A stretch of DNA of 64,000 nt from Haemophilus parainfluenzae (GTDB taxonomy: Bacteria; Pseudomonadota; Gammaproteobacteria; Enterobacterales; Pasteurellaceae), in contig NZ_CP063121.1 in assembly GCF_014931415.1 (NCBI RefSeq), forward strand, positions 372,001-436,000, written 5' to 3'. Shown here piece by piece: positions 10,145 to 19,426 of the stretch; the first letter of the stretch is position 1; every line of letters begins with the position of its first letter. Position numbers and translations under genes: made by a program. The notes beneath the pieces are model-generated. The model searched no databases, was not told where the DNA came from, and saw nothing but the letters and a program-made list of their open reading frames with translations.

Positions 10145-10702
10145 ATGACAACGGAACAAAAAGAAATCACGGATCCATGTGCAAAATATAACGAACAAAC
10201 CAGTTTTCTAAGCAAAACAATTTTTGCAAGCCGTTGGTTACAAGTGCCTATTTACTTAGGTTTAATTGTCGTGCAAGGCATCTATGCCTACAAGTTTATG
10301 AAAAACTTGTGGTATCTCATCACCAATGTTAATGAAATGGATGCAGACACCATTATGCTCGCCGTCCTCAATCTCATTGATGTGGTGATGATTGCGAACT
10401 TATTGGTGATGGTGACATTAGGCGGATACGAGATTTTTGTTTCAAAACTACGCACGAAAAACCATCCGGATCAACCTGAATGGATGAGCCATGTGAATGC
10501 AACAGTGCTGAAAGTGAAACTTTCTATGTCAATTATCAGCATTTCGTCTATTCACTTATTGCAAACCTTTGTGAATGCCTCAAAAATTTCTGAAAAAACG
10601 ATTATGTGGGAAGTGATTATTCATTTTTCTTTCTTGATTTCAGCGATTGCAATGGCTTATACCGACAAAATTCTCTACAGTACAAGCCACAAAAACCATT
10701 AA
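10145..10702 (+). CDS. yqhA: YqhA family (UPF0114) inner-membrane protein
   Basis: A 185-residue membrane protein of the UPF0114/YqhA family, function unknown. The start at 10145 follows GGGGAATTTT; an in-frame codon at 10073 would run through the rmuC terminator and is unlikely. Family features are [37 protein letters not shown] and a C-terminal hydrophobic segment with [10 protein letters not shown]. Three to four membrane helices are visible. Confidence 0.88.
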   Translation: MTTEQKEITDPCAKYNEQTSFLSKTIFASRWLQVPIYLGLIVVQGIYAYKFMKNLWYLITNVNEMDADTIMLAVLNLIDVVMIANLLVMVTLGGYEIFVSKLRTKNHPDQPEWMSHVNATVLKVKLSMSIISISSIHLLQTFVNASKISEKTIMWEVIIHFSFLISAIAMAYTDKILYSTSHKNH

Positions 10703-10707
10703 TACAC

Positions 10708-10737
10708 AAAGTGCGGTCAAAATTGACCGCACTTTTG
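10708..10737. terminator. Bidirectional uptake-sequence terminator (yqhA/hslR)
   Basis: AAAGTGCGGTCAA and TTGACCGCACTTT form a perfect 13-bp inverted repeat between two convergent genes. Confidence 0.82.
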
Positions 10738-10741
10738 TTTT

Positions 10742-11137
10742 CTAAAACTCATCTTGATGTTTAAATTTCAATAAATCTCGACGTTCTTTTTTATTTGGAC
10801 GACGATCAGGATGTGGCATCGAAAGGGCATTATTTTTTCTTGCCCACGCCATTTCTTCCCGTTTTTTCACACTCTGTGCTGTTTCTTGGTAAAGCAGTTG
10901 AGCCTCAGGTGCACCACGACGTTGATCGCTCAACGCAATCACTTCAATTTCTTTTTCATCGTTGCCTTGGCGAAGTTTAATCATCGCTCCGATTTCTACA
11001 TTTTTACTTACTTTGGCACGCTGACCGTTGTAATGGACTTTGCCCCCTTCAATCATCGCTTTCGCAATGCTACGGGTTTTATAAAAACGTGCTGCCCAGA
11101 GCCATTTATCTAATCGTACTTCGTTATTTTCAACCAT
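10742..11137 (-). CDS. hslR: Ribosome-associated heat-shock protein Hsp15
   Basis: Small S4-domain RNA-binding protein that recycles free 50S subunits carrying nascent chains. The start at 11137 is preceded by GGAAGAG and gives the typical EVRLDKWLWAARFYKTRS opening; upstream in-frame extension (to 11239) would overlap the divergent nudE. The S4 domain covers about residues 8-65 and the C-terminus is basic (RRPNKKERRDLLKFK). Length 131 residues, as in the family. Confidence 0.94.
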   Translation of the reverse strand: MVENNEVRLDKWLWAARFYKTRSIAKAMIEGGKVHYNGQRAKVSKNVEIGAMIKLRQGNDEKEIEVIALSDQRRGAPEAQLLYQETAQSVKKREEMAWARKNNALSMPHPDRRPNKKERRDLLKFKHQDEF

Positions 11138-11201
11138 AACTCTTCCTATTTCTCTCACTTTGCGTATGATGAGCCAATGACAAGATAATAGGGCTAATAT
11201 C

Positions 11202-11750
11202 ATGAAAAAACAACTTCCACACATTCTCTCCCTTTCCACCGTGGCAAAATCCCGTTTATTTGAAATTCAAGCTGTCGAACTCAAATTCTCTAATGGAATT
11301 GACCGCACTTATGAACGTTTTCGCCCTTTCAATCGAGATTCCGTGATGGTGATTGCGATTGACGGCGAAGATTTACTTCTTGTTCGTGAATATGCGGTAG
11401 GAACAGAACAATATGAGTTAGGCTTTGTAAAAGGTGGAATGGATGTGGGGGAAACGCCCGAACAAAGTGCCAATCGAGAACTACAGGAAGAAATTGGCTT
11501 CGGCGCAAAAAAATGGACATTTTTACGTACCATGAAAATCAATCCACAAATTATGGGGCATAAAATGCACGTTTTATTAGGCGAAGATCTGTATCCAAAT
11601 CAACTAGAAGGCGATGAGCCTGAACCATTAGAAATGGTGCGTTATCCGTTATCGCAACTTGATGCACTTTTGGTCAGTGATGAATTTAATGAGGCCAGAA
11701 ATCTTGCTGCACTTTATTCTTTGCGAGATTTTTTGAAAAAACGTAAATAA
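11202..11750 (+). CDS. nudE: ADP compounds hydrolase NudE
   Basis: Nudix hydrolase acting on ADP-ribose, NADH and diadenosine polyphosphates. The Nudix box spans about residues 78-101 (GGMDVGETPEQSANRELQEE followed by IGFG), matching GX5EX7REUXEEXGU. Length 182 residues is normal for NudE. It is divergent from hslR with only 64 bp between starts. Confidence 0.94.
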   Translation: MKKQLPHILSLSTVAKSRLFEIQAVELKFSNGIDRTYERFRPFNRDSVMVIAIDGEDLLLVREYAVGTEQYELGFVKGGMDVGETPEQSANRELQEEIGFGAKKWTFLRTMKINPQIMGHKMHVLLGEDLYPNQLEGDEPEPLEMVRYPLSQLDALLVSDEFNEARNLAALYSLRDFLKKRK

Positions 11751-11868
11751 ATCGAATAAATTTAGATAAATTCTAATCGCAAGCGATTAACTTTAAAGAA
11801 AACTTGCATAAATATTCTTTTTTTGAGAATGTATCGCCATTTTTTGAAAAATATATATAGGAAAATCT

Positions 11869-13869
11869 ATGTCTCATAATAATTTAAAAGAATTGACCTT
11901 CCGGGGGATGTTCCTTGGGGCGTTAATTACAGTGATCTTCACTGCATCTAACGTTTATTTGGGTCTTAAAGTGGGGATGACGTTTGCGTCCTCTATTCCT
12001 GCTGCCGTTATCTCTATGGCTGTTTTAAAATTCTTCAAGGATTCCAGTATTTTAGAAAATAACATGGTACAAACCCAAGCTTCATCAGCGGGGACGTTAT
12101 CTTCTGTTATTTTCGTGCTTCCTGGCCTATTAATGATGGGTTACTGGCAAGAATTCCCATTCTGGCAAACAGTGCTTATTTGTGCCGCTGGTGGTACCTT
12201 AGGCGTACTATTTACCATTCCATTACGTCGTGCAATGGTGGTAAACAGTGACTTACCTTACCCTGAAGGCGTGGCTGCCGCTGAAATCTTAAAAGCGGGT
12301 AATAATGACGAAAGCGACAGTGGTGTAAAAGATATTGCTTACGGCGGTATTTTTGCAGGAACCGTTGCATTCTTAACCAACGCATTACGTGTCATGTCTG
12401 ATAGCGCGAGCGCATGGTTCTCTAACGGCAAAGCGATTTTCCAATTACCAATGGGTTTCTCACTTGCCTTAGTGGGTGCAGGTTACTTAATTGGTATCGT
12501 GGGCGGTCTTGCTATGTTATTCGGGACATTCCTTGCTTGGGGTGTCGCGGTACCTTATTTCACTGCAACAGGCGATATGCCAACGGATGCCTCTATTGTT
12601 AGTTATGCCATGGCTGAATGGAAAACGAAAGTTCGCTTTATCGGTGTAGGTACTATCGGTATTGCGGCGATTTGGACATTATTAATCCTTTTCAAACCAA
12701 TGATCGAAGGGATGGTTCATTCTTTCCGTATGCTAAAAGGCTCACAAGCTGAATCAGAACATCGTATTGATATCGACTTATCACCAAAAACCATCATTTA
12801 CATTTTATTGGCGACTGTCGTGTTAATCGTGATTTCCTTATATCACTTTGTGGCAGCAGCGCCTATTTCTGCTGAACTTGCCGTATTATTAGTGGTGGTT
12901 TGTACGCTACTCGCAGTATTAATTGGCTTCTTCGTTGCAGCAGCGTCTGGTTATATGGCTGGACTTGTAGGCTCATCTTCTAGCCCTATTTCTGGTATCG
13001 GGATCATTTCTGTTATCGTGATTTCACTTGTTTTAGTGACCATTGGTAAAAGCAGTGGTTTATTTGAAACAGCTGACGGTCAAAAATTCTTAACCGCATT
13101 GACCTTATTCACGGCATCTATCGTTTTAACCACCGCGACTATTTCAAACGATAACTTACAAGACTTAAAAACCGGTCTTTTAGTGGAAGCGACCCCTTGG
13201 AGACAGCAGGTTGCATTGATTATCGGTTGTTTCGTTGGTGCATTAGTCATTGCACCGGTATTAGAAATTCTATACCACGCTTATGGTTTTACTGGCGCAT
13301 TACCACGTCCAGACATGGATCCTGCACAAGCGCTTTCAGCACCACAAGCAACCCTTATGACTACCATTTCACAAGGTATTTTCACCAACCATTTAGAATG
13401 GACTTACATTTTAACTGGTGTAGGTTTAGGTATTGTGTTGATTATTTTGGATGCATTCATGCGTAAAACCAGTGACAGCCGCTTTGCCTTACCGGTATTA
13501 GCGGTGGGGATTGGTATCTACCTTCCACCATCAATCAATATGCCAGTTGTAGTCGGTGCAGTAATGGCATGGTTTATCACTCGTCACATTAAAAACTATG
13601 CAAAACGCACTAACGATACTGAAGTGGAGAAAAAAGCAGAACGTTTCGGCACACTTTTCGCTGCGGGTTTAATTGTGGGTGAAAGCTTGATGGGCGTAAT
13701 CTTAGCCTTCATTATTGCGGCGTCTGTTACATCAGGTGGTTCTGAAGATCCATTAGCCTTAGGATTAGAAAATTGGGATAATATTGGCGAATTACTTGGT
13801 CTTGCCGTATTTATCTTTGGTATCTTTATTTTCGTTTCTCGTGTATTACGTGCGAAGAAATCGAAATAA
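11869..13869 (+). CDS. OPT family oligopeptide transporter
   Basis: A 666-residue polytopic inner-membrane protein of the oligopeptide transporter (OPT) family, which imports small peptides or metal chelates with protons. Family signatures include ITVIFTASNVYLGLKVGMTF at the N-terminus and SDLPYPEGVAAAEILKAG; about 14-16 hydrophobic helices are visible. Haemophilus and related species carry such a gene immediately before a small membrane protein and cysQ. Substrate cannot be told from the sequence. A terminator follows. Confidence 0.92.
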   Translation: MSHNNLKELTFRGMFLGALITVIFTASNVYLGLKVGMTFASSIPAAVISMAVLKFFKDSSILENNMVQTQASSAGTLSSVIFVLPGLLMMGYWQEFPFWQTVLICAAGGTLGVLFTIPLRRAMVVNSDLPYPEGVAAAEILKAGNNDESDSGVKDIAYGGIFAGTVAFLTNALRVMSDSASAWFSNGKAIFQLPMGFSLALVGAGYLIGIVGGLAMLFGTFLAWGVAVPYFTATGDMPTDASIVSYAMAEWKTKVRFIGVGTIGIAAIWTLLILFKPMIEGMVHSFRMLKGSQAESEHRIDIDLSPKTIIYILLATVVLIVISLYHFVAAAPISAELAVLLVVVCTLLAVLIGFFVAAASGYMAGLVGSSSSPISGIGIISVIVISLVLVTIGKSSGLFETADGQKFLTALTLFTASIVLTTATISNDNLQDLKTGLLVEATPWRQQVALIIGCFVGALVIAPVLEILYHAYGFTGALPRPDMDPAQALSAPQATLMTTISQGIFTNHLEWTYILTGVGLGIVLIILDAFMRKTSDSRFALPVLAVGIGIYLPPSINMPVVVGAVMAWFITRHIKNYAKRTNDTEVEKKAERFGTLFAAGLIVGESLMGVILAFIIAASVTSGGSEDPLALGLENWDNIGELLGLAVFIFGIFIFVSRVLRAKKSK

Positions 13870-13875
13870 TGGATT

Positions 13876-13907
13876 AAAATAGGCTGTCCTCGGATAGCCT
13901 ATTTTTC
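13876..13907 (+). terminator. Intrinsic terminator after the OPT gene
   Basis: AAAATAGGCT and AGCCTATTTT arms with a 9-base loop and a T-run, 8 bp after the stop codon. Confidence 0.78.
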
Positions 13908-13919
13908 TAGGAGCTTAAG

Positions 13920-14324
13920 GTGTCAACGCAATCCCCTTATCTAAAGGCAATTATCATCTTCCCATTGGTTACGCAACTAATAGGTAGCGCCATTGCTTAT
14001 GTCGTTTTCGGAATGGACTACTGCAAAGAAGGTAACTTCGATGCTGCATTATTTGGATTCTTTCTAACATTCTGGCCACTCACCGTGCCGGCAATCATCA
14101 ACGCTTACTTTGCTAAATACCGCGGCTATCTACGTCATCAGTGGAATAAAATTCTCATTTTTTCATTCATCATTCTTTTTTGTTATTGGAGTATCGGCAA
14201 TCTTCTCATCGCACAAAATACCCAATATCTGACAGACCGTATCTTATTCGTCTTAGAGGGTTCTGTTATCCTGGCAATCTATACGGCAATCTTCCTCTCC
14301 TTGTTATTACCGAAATCAAAGTAG
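13920..14324 (+). CDS. Small unknown inner-membrane protein
   Basis: A 134-residue protein with four hydrophobic segments (about 9-30, 40-62, 75-95, 105-128). The start is GTG at 13920, preceded by AGGAG at good spacing. No family is recognised. It sits between the OPT transporter and cysQ, 9 bp before cysQ, so it may be co-transcribed with cysQ. Confidence 0.7.
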   Translation: MSTQSPYLKAIIIFPLVTQLIGSAIAYVVFGMDYCKEGNFDAALFGFFLTFWPLTVPAIINAYFAKYRGYLRHQWNKILIFSFIILFCYWSIGNLLIAQNTQYLTDRILFVLEGSVILAIYTAIFLSLLLPKSK

Positions 14325-14333
14325 GAAATAAAC

Positions 14334-15140
14334 ATGCAATTATCTCAATCTCTTCTCGATCAAGTCCAAACGCTCGCTAATGAAGCGGGAAAACATTTAG
14401 CTCATTTTTACCAACAGGACGTGACAATACAAACCAAATCGGATAACACCCCTGTCACGGAAGCAGATTTATTTGTCAGCCAATTTTTAATCGAAAAACT
14501 GACCGCACTTTTCCCTGATATTCCTGTTCTTTCAGAGGAAAACTGCAATATCTCCTTTGAGCAACGCCAAACTTGGCAAACTTATTGGTTAATCGATCCC
14601 CTTGATGGTACGCAGCAATTTATTGATCGCACAGATCAATTCTCCGTATTGATTACACTCGTGCAAAACCACCAACCTGTACTGGGTGTGATTCACTTCC
14701 CTATTTTGAATATCACCTATTACGCCATGAAAGGTTTTGGGGCATTCAAACAGAGTGATAAAGAGATAACACGCTTACAGCCAAGAAAAATTGATCTTAC
14801 AAAACCATTAAAAATTGCCGTAGGCGCCACCACCTCACAAGAAAAAGTGCGGTCAATTTTAACGAAGAATTTGCCATGTGAATTTACGGTGGTGGGTTCG
14901 AGTAGTTTAAAAAGCGGTTTGGTTGCTGAAGGAGCTGTTGATTGCTATGTTCGCCTCGGTAAAACCGGCGAATGGGATACGGCAGGTGCTGAAATTTTAT
15001 TAGCTGAAATCAATGGAATGATTTTCGATCCGCAGTATCAGCCGCTCACCTATAATCAGCGTGAAAGTTTAATTAATCCACCCTTTGTGATGGTGGCAGA
15101 TAATACACAAAATTGGGCATCTGTCTTTCAATTTAATTGA
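14334..15140 (+). CDS. cysQ: 3'(2'),5'-bisphosphate nucleotidase CysQ
   Basis: Removes the 3'-phosphate of PAP/PAPS, a by-product of sulfate assimilation, and belongs to the inositol monophosphatase fold. The metal site is visible as PVTEADLFVSQ, SEEN, WLIDPLDGTQQFI (Asp88, Asp91) and the C-terminal GEWDTAGAEILL. The 268-residue length is normal. It is followed by zwf with a short intergenic gap. Confidence 0.95.
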   Translation: MQLSQSLLDQVQTLANEAGKHLAHFYQQDVTIQTKSDNTPVTEADLFVSQFLIEKLTALFPDIPVLSEENCNISFEQRQTWQTYWLIDPLDGTQQFIDRTDQFSVLITLVQNHQPVLGVIHFPILNITYYAMKGFGAFKQSDKEITRLQPRKIDLTKPLKIAVGATTSQEKVRSILTKNLPCEFTVVGSSSLKSGLVAEGAVDCYVRLGKTGEWDTAGAEILLAEINGMIFDPQYQPLTYNQRESLINPPFVMVADNTQNWASVFQFN

Positions 15141-15212
15141 TTGGTTCGATTGGTAAAGTGCAGTAATATATTGCATTATTTAAAAATACTACTCGGAACA
15201 ATAAGGAATAAT

Positions 15213-16694
15213 ATGCAAACTAATAATAACTGTATCGTGATTTTTGGTGCTTCCGGTGATTTGACTCACCGTAAACTCATTCCAGCACTTTATAATCTCT
15301 TCAAATTTGGGCGTTTAAACAAATTTTCTGTATTAGGTGTCGCGCGTTCAGAATTAAACGATGAGACTTTCCGTGAAAAAATGCGTGAAGCGTTACTTGA
15401 AACAGAAGAAACCACACCTGAAACGCTAGACGCTTTTTGTAGTCATCTCTATTATCAAGCGGTAAACACATCAGATGCAGCCGATTACGGTAAATTAGTC
15501 CCACGTTTAGAAGAATTACATACTAAATATCAAACGAATGGCAACACCCTTTATTATATGTCCACCCCACCAAGCTTATATGGTGTGATTCCAGAATGCC
15601 TCGCTGCTCATGGTTTAAACGAAGAAAAAGACGGTTGGAAACGTATTATTGTCGAAAAACCTTTTGGTTACGATGAAAAAACAGCACAAGAACTTGACGT
15701 TCAAATTCATCGTTTCTTTGAAGAGCATCAGATCTATCGTATCGACCATTATCTTGGTAAAGAAACTGTACAAAACTTGCTTGTTTTGCGCTTCTCAAAT
15801 GGTTTATTCGAACCGCTTTGGAACCGTAATTACATTGATTATGTCGAAATTACGGGTGCCGAAGCCATTGGCGTAGAAGAACGTGGTGGCTATTATGATG
15901 GCTCCGGTGCAATGCGTGATATGTTCCAAAACCACTTATTACAAGTTTTAGCCATGGTTGCCATGGAACCACCGGCAATCATCAATGCGAACTCAATGCG
16001 TGATGAAGTGGCCAAAGTCATGCATTCTTTACGTCCATTGACGCAAGATGACGTTGAGCACAACTTAGTGCTTGGTCAATATACTGCAGCGGAAATTGAT
16101 GGCAAAGAAGTTAAAGGCTATTTACAGGAAAAAGGCGTTCCAGCTAACTCTCGCACTGAAACCTTCATGGCGTTACGTTGCGAAATCGAAAACTGGCGTT
16201 GGGCGGGCGTACCTTTCTATGTGCGTACAGGTAAACGCTTACCGGCACGTGTGACTGAAATTGTGATTCATTTCAAAACTACGCCACATCCGGTATTCAG
16301 TCAAAATGCGCCTGAGAATAAATTAATCATCCGTATTCAACCAGATGAGGCCATTTCAATGCGCTTCGGTTTGAAAAAACCAGGTGCAGGCTTTGAAGCC
16401 AAAGAAGTATCAATGGATTTCCGTTATGCCGATTTAGCCGATGAGCAAGTGCTAACAGCTTATGAACGCTTATTGCTTGATGCGATGAAAGGCGATGCGA
16501 CACTCTTTGCGCGTACTGACGCGGTACACGCCGCATGGAAATTCGTTCAACCGATTTTAGACTACAAAGAAGCGGGCGGCCGAGTTCATGAATATGAAGC
16601 CGGCACTTGGGGACCAGTTGCCGCTGAAAAACTCATTGCGAAAAGTGGTCGCGTATGGCGTAAACCAAGCGGTAAAATGAAGAAAAAGGTTTAG
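15213..16694 (+). CDS. zwf: Glucose-6-phosphate 1-dehydrogenase
   Basis: First enzyme of the oxidative pentose-phosphate pathway, producing NADPH and 6-phosphogluconolactone. The start at 15213 follows AAGGAATA and gives [20 protein letters not shown], the coenzyme-binding motif; the frame is open upstream to 15141 but without homology. The substrate/catalytic motif [13 protein letters not shown] is at about residue 176. The 493-residue length is standard. pgl follows and gnd lies about 2.7 kb downstream, so all three steps of the branch are clustered. Confidence 0.98.
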   Translation: MQTNNNCIVIFGASGDLTHRKLIPALYNLFKFGRLNKFSVLGVARSELNDETFREKMREALLETEETTPETLDAFCSHLYYQAVNTSDAADYGKLVPRLEELHTKYQTNGNTLYYMSTPPSLYGVIPECLAAHGLNEEKDGWKRIIVEKPFGYDEKTAQELDVQIHRFFEEHQIYRIDHYLGKETVQNLLVLRFSNGLFEPLWNRNYIDYVEITGAEAIGVEERGGYYDGSGAMRDMFQNHLLQVLAMVAMEPPAIINANSMRDEVAKVMHSLRPLTQDDVEHNLVLGQYTAAEIDGKEVKGYLQEKGVPANSRTETFMALRCEIENWRWAGVPFYVRTGKRLPARVTEIVIHFKTTPHPVFSQNAPENKLIIRIQPDEAISMRFGLKKPGAGFEAKEVSMDFRYADLADEQVLTAYERLLLDAMKGDATLFARTDAVHAAWKFVQPILDYKEAGGRVHEYEAGTWGPVAAEKLIAKSGRVWRKPSGKMKKKV

Positions 16695-16707
16695 TCATCA
16701 ATATCTC

Positions 16708-16733
16708 GCCTTCTTCAATGAATAGAAGAAGGC
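16708..16733 (+). other. Intergenic hairpin between zwf and pgl
   Basis: GCCTTCTTC and GAAGAAGGC form a perfect 9-bp stem with an 8-base loop. There is no T-run, so it is more likely an mRNA-stabilising or partial attenuating structure than a terminator. Confidence 0.5.
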
Positions 16734-16759
16734 TTATCACCGAATAGAGAGAAACAAAC

Positions 16760-17458
16760 ATGAATACCATTACCTTCCCAACAGCTCAACATGCTGTTGA
16801 AAAGATTGCCCAAGAATTTGTGATTTATAGCCAATTAAATCACCCTGTGCATATTTCTCTTTCTGGCGGTTCAACGCCTAAGCTGTTATTCAAAACTTTA
16901 GCCAAAGCGCCTTATACCGAACAAATCAACTGGAAGAATCTGCATTTTTGGTGGGGTGATGATCGCATGGTTCCACCAACAGATTCAGAAAGCAACTACG
17001 GTGAAGTGCAAAAACTCTTATTCGATCATATTCAAATTCCCGCAGACAATATCCACCGAATTCGTGGCGAAAATGAACCGCACTTTGAGTTAAAACGTTT
17101 CGAAGAAGAATTAAGTGCGGTCATTCCAAACGGTGTTTTTGATTGGATCATTTTAGGTATGGGAACTGACGGTCATACTGCTTCTCTCTTCCCACATCAA
17201 ACTAATTTTGATGATGAAAACCTAGCTATCATTGCAAAACACCCTGAAAGTGGTCAAATTCGCATTTCGAAAACAGCCAAACTCATTGAACAAGCGAAAC
17301 GCATTACCTATTTAGTCACTGGCGAAAGCAAAGCAGACATTTTAAAAGAAATCCAAACGACTCCTGCAGAGAATCTGCCTTATCCTGCAGCCAAAATTCA
17401 GGCGAAAAACGGCGTGACGGAATGGTATTTGGATAAAGCGGCGGCTAAATTGCTATAA
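16760..17458 (+). CDS. pgl: 6-phosphogluconolactonase (DevB type)
   Basis: Hydrolyses 6-phosphogluconolactone, linking zwf and gnd. The 232-residue protein has the family motifs SLSGGSTPK, WWGDDRMVPP and LGMGTDGHTASLFPH. It follows zwf by 65 bp. Confidence 0.96.
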   Translation: MNTITFPTAQHAVEKIAQEFVIYSQLNHPVHISLSGGSTPKLLFKTLAKAPYTEQINWKNLHFWWGDDRMVPPTDSESNYGEVQKLLFDHIQIPADNIHRIRGENEPHFELKRFEEELSAVIPNGVFDWIILGMGTDGHTASLFPHQTNFDDENLAIIAKHPESGQIRISKTAKLIEQAKRITYLVTGESKADILKEIQTTPAENLPYPAAKIQAKNGVTEWYLDKAAAKLL

Positions 17459-17491
17459 CAAGTTGAGTATCAAATATCATAGGTTTGCAAA

Positions 17492-17884
17492 ATGATAGAC
17501 TACAAAGTGAATGAACCAATTTCAGTTAAACAATTTATTGAATTGTTAAATAAAACGACGCTCGGGGCACGCCGTCCATTAGAGGATGAAAAGCGTGTCG
17601 CGGCAATGTTACACCATGCAGATTTATTAGTGACCGCTTGGGATGGTAAACGATTAGTGGGTGTGGCACGTTCCGTGACAGATTTTGCCTACTGCTGTTA
17701 TTTATCTGATTTAGCGGTTGATGAACAATATCAAAAACAAGGTATCGGCTTGCAGTTAATTGAACACACTAAACAAGCCTTACATCCACAAGCCAAAATT
17801 GTGCTTTTATCCGCTCCACAAGCAGTGGATTATTATCCGCATATCGGATTTACTCAACATATGAGTGCATGGACGAAGAGTTAA
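17492..17884 (+). CDS. GNAT family N-acetyltransferase
   Basis: A 130-residue acetyltransferase of the GNAT fold, probably acting on a small molecule or protein amine. The acetyl-CoA loop is YQKQGIGLQLIEH (about residues 80-92), preceded by the LSDLAVDEQ strand; VDYYPHIGF near the end is typical of this subgroup. Substrate unknown. A degenerate copy of its last 159 bp lies 983 bp downstream, flanking two further small genes. Confidence 0.85.
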   Translation: MIDYKVNEPISVKQFIELLNKTTLGARRPLEDEKRVAAMLHHADLLVTAWDGKRLVGVARSVTDFAYCCYLSDLAVDEQYQKQGIGLQLIEHTKQALHPQAKIVLLSAPQAVDYYPHIGFTQHMSAWTKS

Positions 17885-17910
17885 TTTATTAGAATGATAT
17901 GGTGACAAAA

Positions 17911-18327
17911 ATGAAAAAACTGTTTGTACTACTTACTTCAACTTTGTTATTTGCTTGTTCATCTGGTCCATCTTTAGATCAGTTAGCGGCACAAATGCCA
18001 AAAGATAATCGCTCAGTAATGCTTCAAGTTCCGGAAGCAGGAAACCCAGTTTCAAATGGAATGCTAGTAGCAACGATTAGAACCGCAGGTGGTACTTCAG
18101 GAAAACGACTTGTATCTCTTTTAGCTACAGATAATTTACACATTGGAATTGCAGGAAACAGTCAATCTGTGAATAAAGCAGTTGCTATGTATGGACTAAA
18201 TAATGCAGAAAAGGTCGGCAAGGATGTATCTTTATACCTTGTTGGAGATAGTCAAAGTGATAAAACAGATCTAGAAAAAGCCGCAAAAGCGAAAAATGTA
18301 GAAATGCATTACATTATGCAAAAATAA
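17911..18327 (+). CDS. Putative small lipoprotein of unknown function
   Basis: A 138-residue product with a lipoprotein signal (MKKLFVLLTSTLLFAC, Cys16). The start at 17911 has GGTGA five bases upstream; an ATG at 17899 is possible but has no ribosome-binding site. The mature part contains SVMLQVPEAGNPVSNGMLVA and a Gly/Ser-rich stretch, and I recognise no domain. It lies between the GNAT gene and its decayed partial copy, a patch that looks inserted or rearranged. Confidence 0.68.
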   Translation: MKKLFVLLTSTLLFACSSGPSLDQLAAQMPKDNRSVMLQVPEAGNPVSNGMLVATIRTAGGTSGKRLVSLLATDNLHIGIAGNSQSVNKAVAMYGLNNAEKVGKDVSLYLVGDSQSDKTDLEKAAKAKNVEMHYIMQK

Positions 18328-18359
18328 GATATAGATACATCAGATGCAGAGTGACTTTA

Positions 18360-18692
18360 ATGTTGAATTTAGATAATAAAAAATTTATTGCTGTTGAAAA
18401 CACCGAAAATGGTGAGGTGAGTAGCCAAACAGAATTTCATTACCATCAACAAGGTAAAATGATTTGGGCCGAATATTGTGGTGGTGAAATTTTAAAAGGC
18501 TTTTTAATTGGGAAGTGGATTAACGATACTCAAATTGAATTTACGTATCAACATTTAAATCAATCTCTAGAAAATCGTTTGGGACGTTGCTGTACAACAT
18601 TTTCTTTAGAAGAAAGCAAACTCATCGGTCATGAAAAATGGCAGTGGCTAGACACGTTAGAGCAAGGCAGCTCTTTAATTAAAGAAATTTAA
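18360..18692 (+). CDS. Small conserved protein of the family often labelled 'n-acetylglutamate synthase'
   Basis: A 110-residue protein. The pattern VSSQTEFHYHQQGKMIWAEY, GGEILKGFLIGKW, QHLN and a C-terminal HEKWQW matches, from memory, a family of about 110 residues found in Firmicutes and others. Databases often call it n-acetylglutamate synthase, although it lacks an acetyltransferase fold and that name is doubtful. The start at 18360 is preferred for AGAGTGA upstream; a GTG at 18351 is an alternative. Real function unknown. Confidence 0.62.
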   Translation: MLNLDNKKFIAVENTENGEVSSQTEFHYHQQGKMIWAEYCGGEILKGFLIGKWINDTQIEFTYQHLNQSLENRLGRCCTTFSLEESKLIGHEKWQWLDTLEQGSSLIKEI

Positions 18693-18708
18693 AAGAAGTT
18701 TTGCTATA

Positions 18709-18867
18709 GAATATCAGAAACAAGGTATCATCTTGCAGTTGATTGAACACACTAAACAAGTCTTACATCCATAAGCCAAGATTGTACTTTTATCTGCTCC
18801 ACAAGCAATAGATTATTATCCGCATATTGGAGTTACTCAACATATGAGTGCGTAGGCTAAGAGTTAA
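18709..18867 (+). pseudogene. Decayed partial copy of the GNAT acetyltransferase 3' end
   Basis: These 159 bp align without gaps to 17726-17884, the last 52 codons plus stop of the GNAT gene, at a constant offset of 983 bp. I count 18 substitutions (about 89% identity). Two create in-frame stops: CAA becomes TAA near 18774 and TGG becomes TAG near 18853. The 5' part of the gene is absent, so this is a remnant. Confidence 0.85.
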
Positions 18868-18923
18868 AAAACGCTTGGAAAAGTGACCACACTTTTGCGT
18901 AGCAAGAAGATGGATTACTGATA

Positions 18924-18980
18924 GCGCACGCTTCATAGCGTGTGCTTGTAGATAAAGGCACACGTTGGGAAACGTGCGCC
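18924..18980. repeat. Pair of related hairpins (intergenic palindromic element)
   Basis: Hairpin 1 has arms GCGCACGC (18924-18931) and GCGTGTGC (18938-18945). Hairpin 2 has arms GGCACACGTT (18957-18966) and AACGTGCGCC (18971-18980). Alternatively, arms of one pair with the other: GCGCACG with CGTGCGC (18973-18979) and CGTGTGC with GCACACG, both perfect. It resembles a REP-like palindromic element; the interval between the GNAT remnant and the next gene holds nothing else I recognise. Confidence 0.6.
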
Positions 18981-19011
18981 ATCGTAGGGTTTCATCAGGG
19001 AATAACATAAA

Positions 19012-19410
19012 ATGAAACTTAAAAAAATTGATTATTGCGAACTAAATCCCAAACAAAAAGAAATTTATAATTTCCAAAAACTAGCGGGAATATTGGCTGA
19101 TTATGGCTTTAATTGTATTAAATTATCTGATGACTGGAATGGTGCTGATTTTCTTGCATATCATAAAGATCACAATGAAACTTTAAGGATTCAATTAAAA
19201 GGTAGATTAACTATTGCTAAAAAATATCTTAACAAAGGTTTGCACATCGCTTTTCCGATAAAACAGCAATGGTGTTTAATTGAACATGACATACTCGTAG
19301 AACTTGTCAAAACTCACACTGAATGGAAATGGGAAGATGAAGGTATTCGTCATCCACCAACAGTTCCACAAAAATTACTATCTTTATTAGAAGAATACAT
19401 GATTTCTTAA
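19012..19410 (+). CDS. Unknown protein with a possible PD-(D/E)XK nuclease-like core
   Basis: A 132-residue protein. After an N-terminal helix (NPKQKEIYNFQKLAGILADY) comes SDDWNGADFLAYH, then LRIQLKGRL. The order helix, GAD, strand, then Q-x-K is what the PD-(D/E)XK superfamily shows in short nuclease-like proteins, but catalytic residues are not proven. Similar stand-alone genes exist in other gamma-proteobacteria (from memory). It sits 16 bp before gnd, next to a rearranged patch. Function unknown. Confidence 0.6.
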   Translation: MKLKKIDYCELNPKQKEIYNFQKLAGILADYGFNCIKLSDDWNGADFLAYHKDHNETLRIQLKGRLTIAKKYLNKGLHIAFPIKQQWCLIEHDILVELVKTHTEWKWEDEGIRHPPTVPQKLLSLLEEYMIS

Positions 19411-19426
19411 AAAACAGGAGCAAAAA

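Noticed and set aside
18790..19008. A 72-codon minus-strand frame
   Set aside because: It runs through the GNAT remnant and the paired hairpins, has no ribosome-binding site and no recognisable domain.
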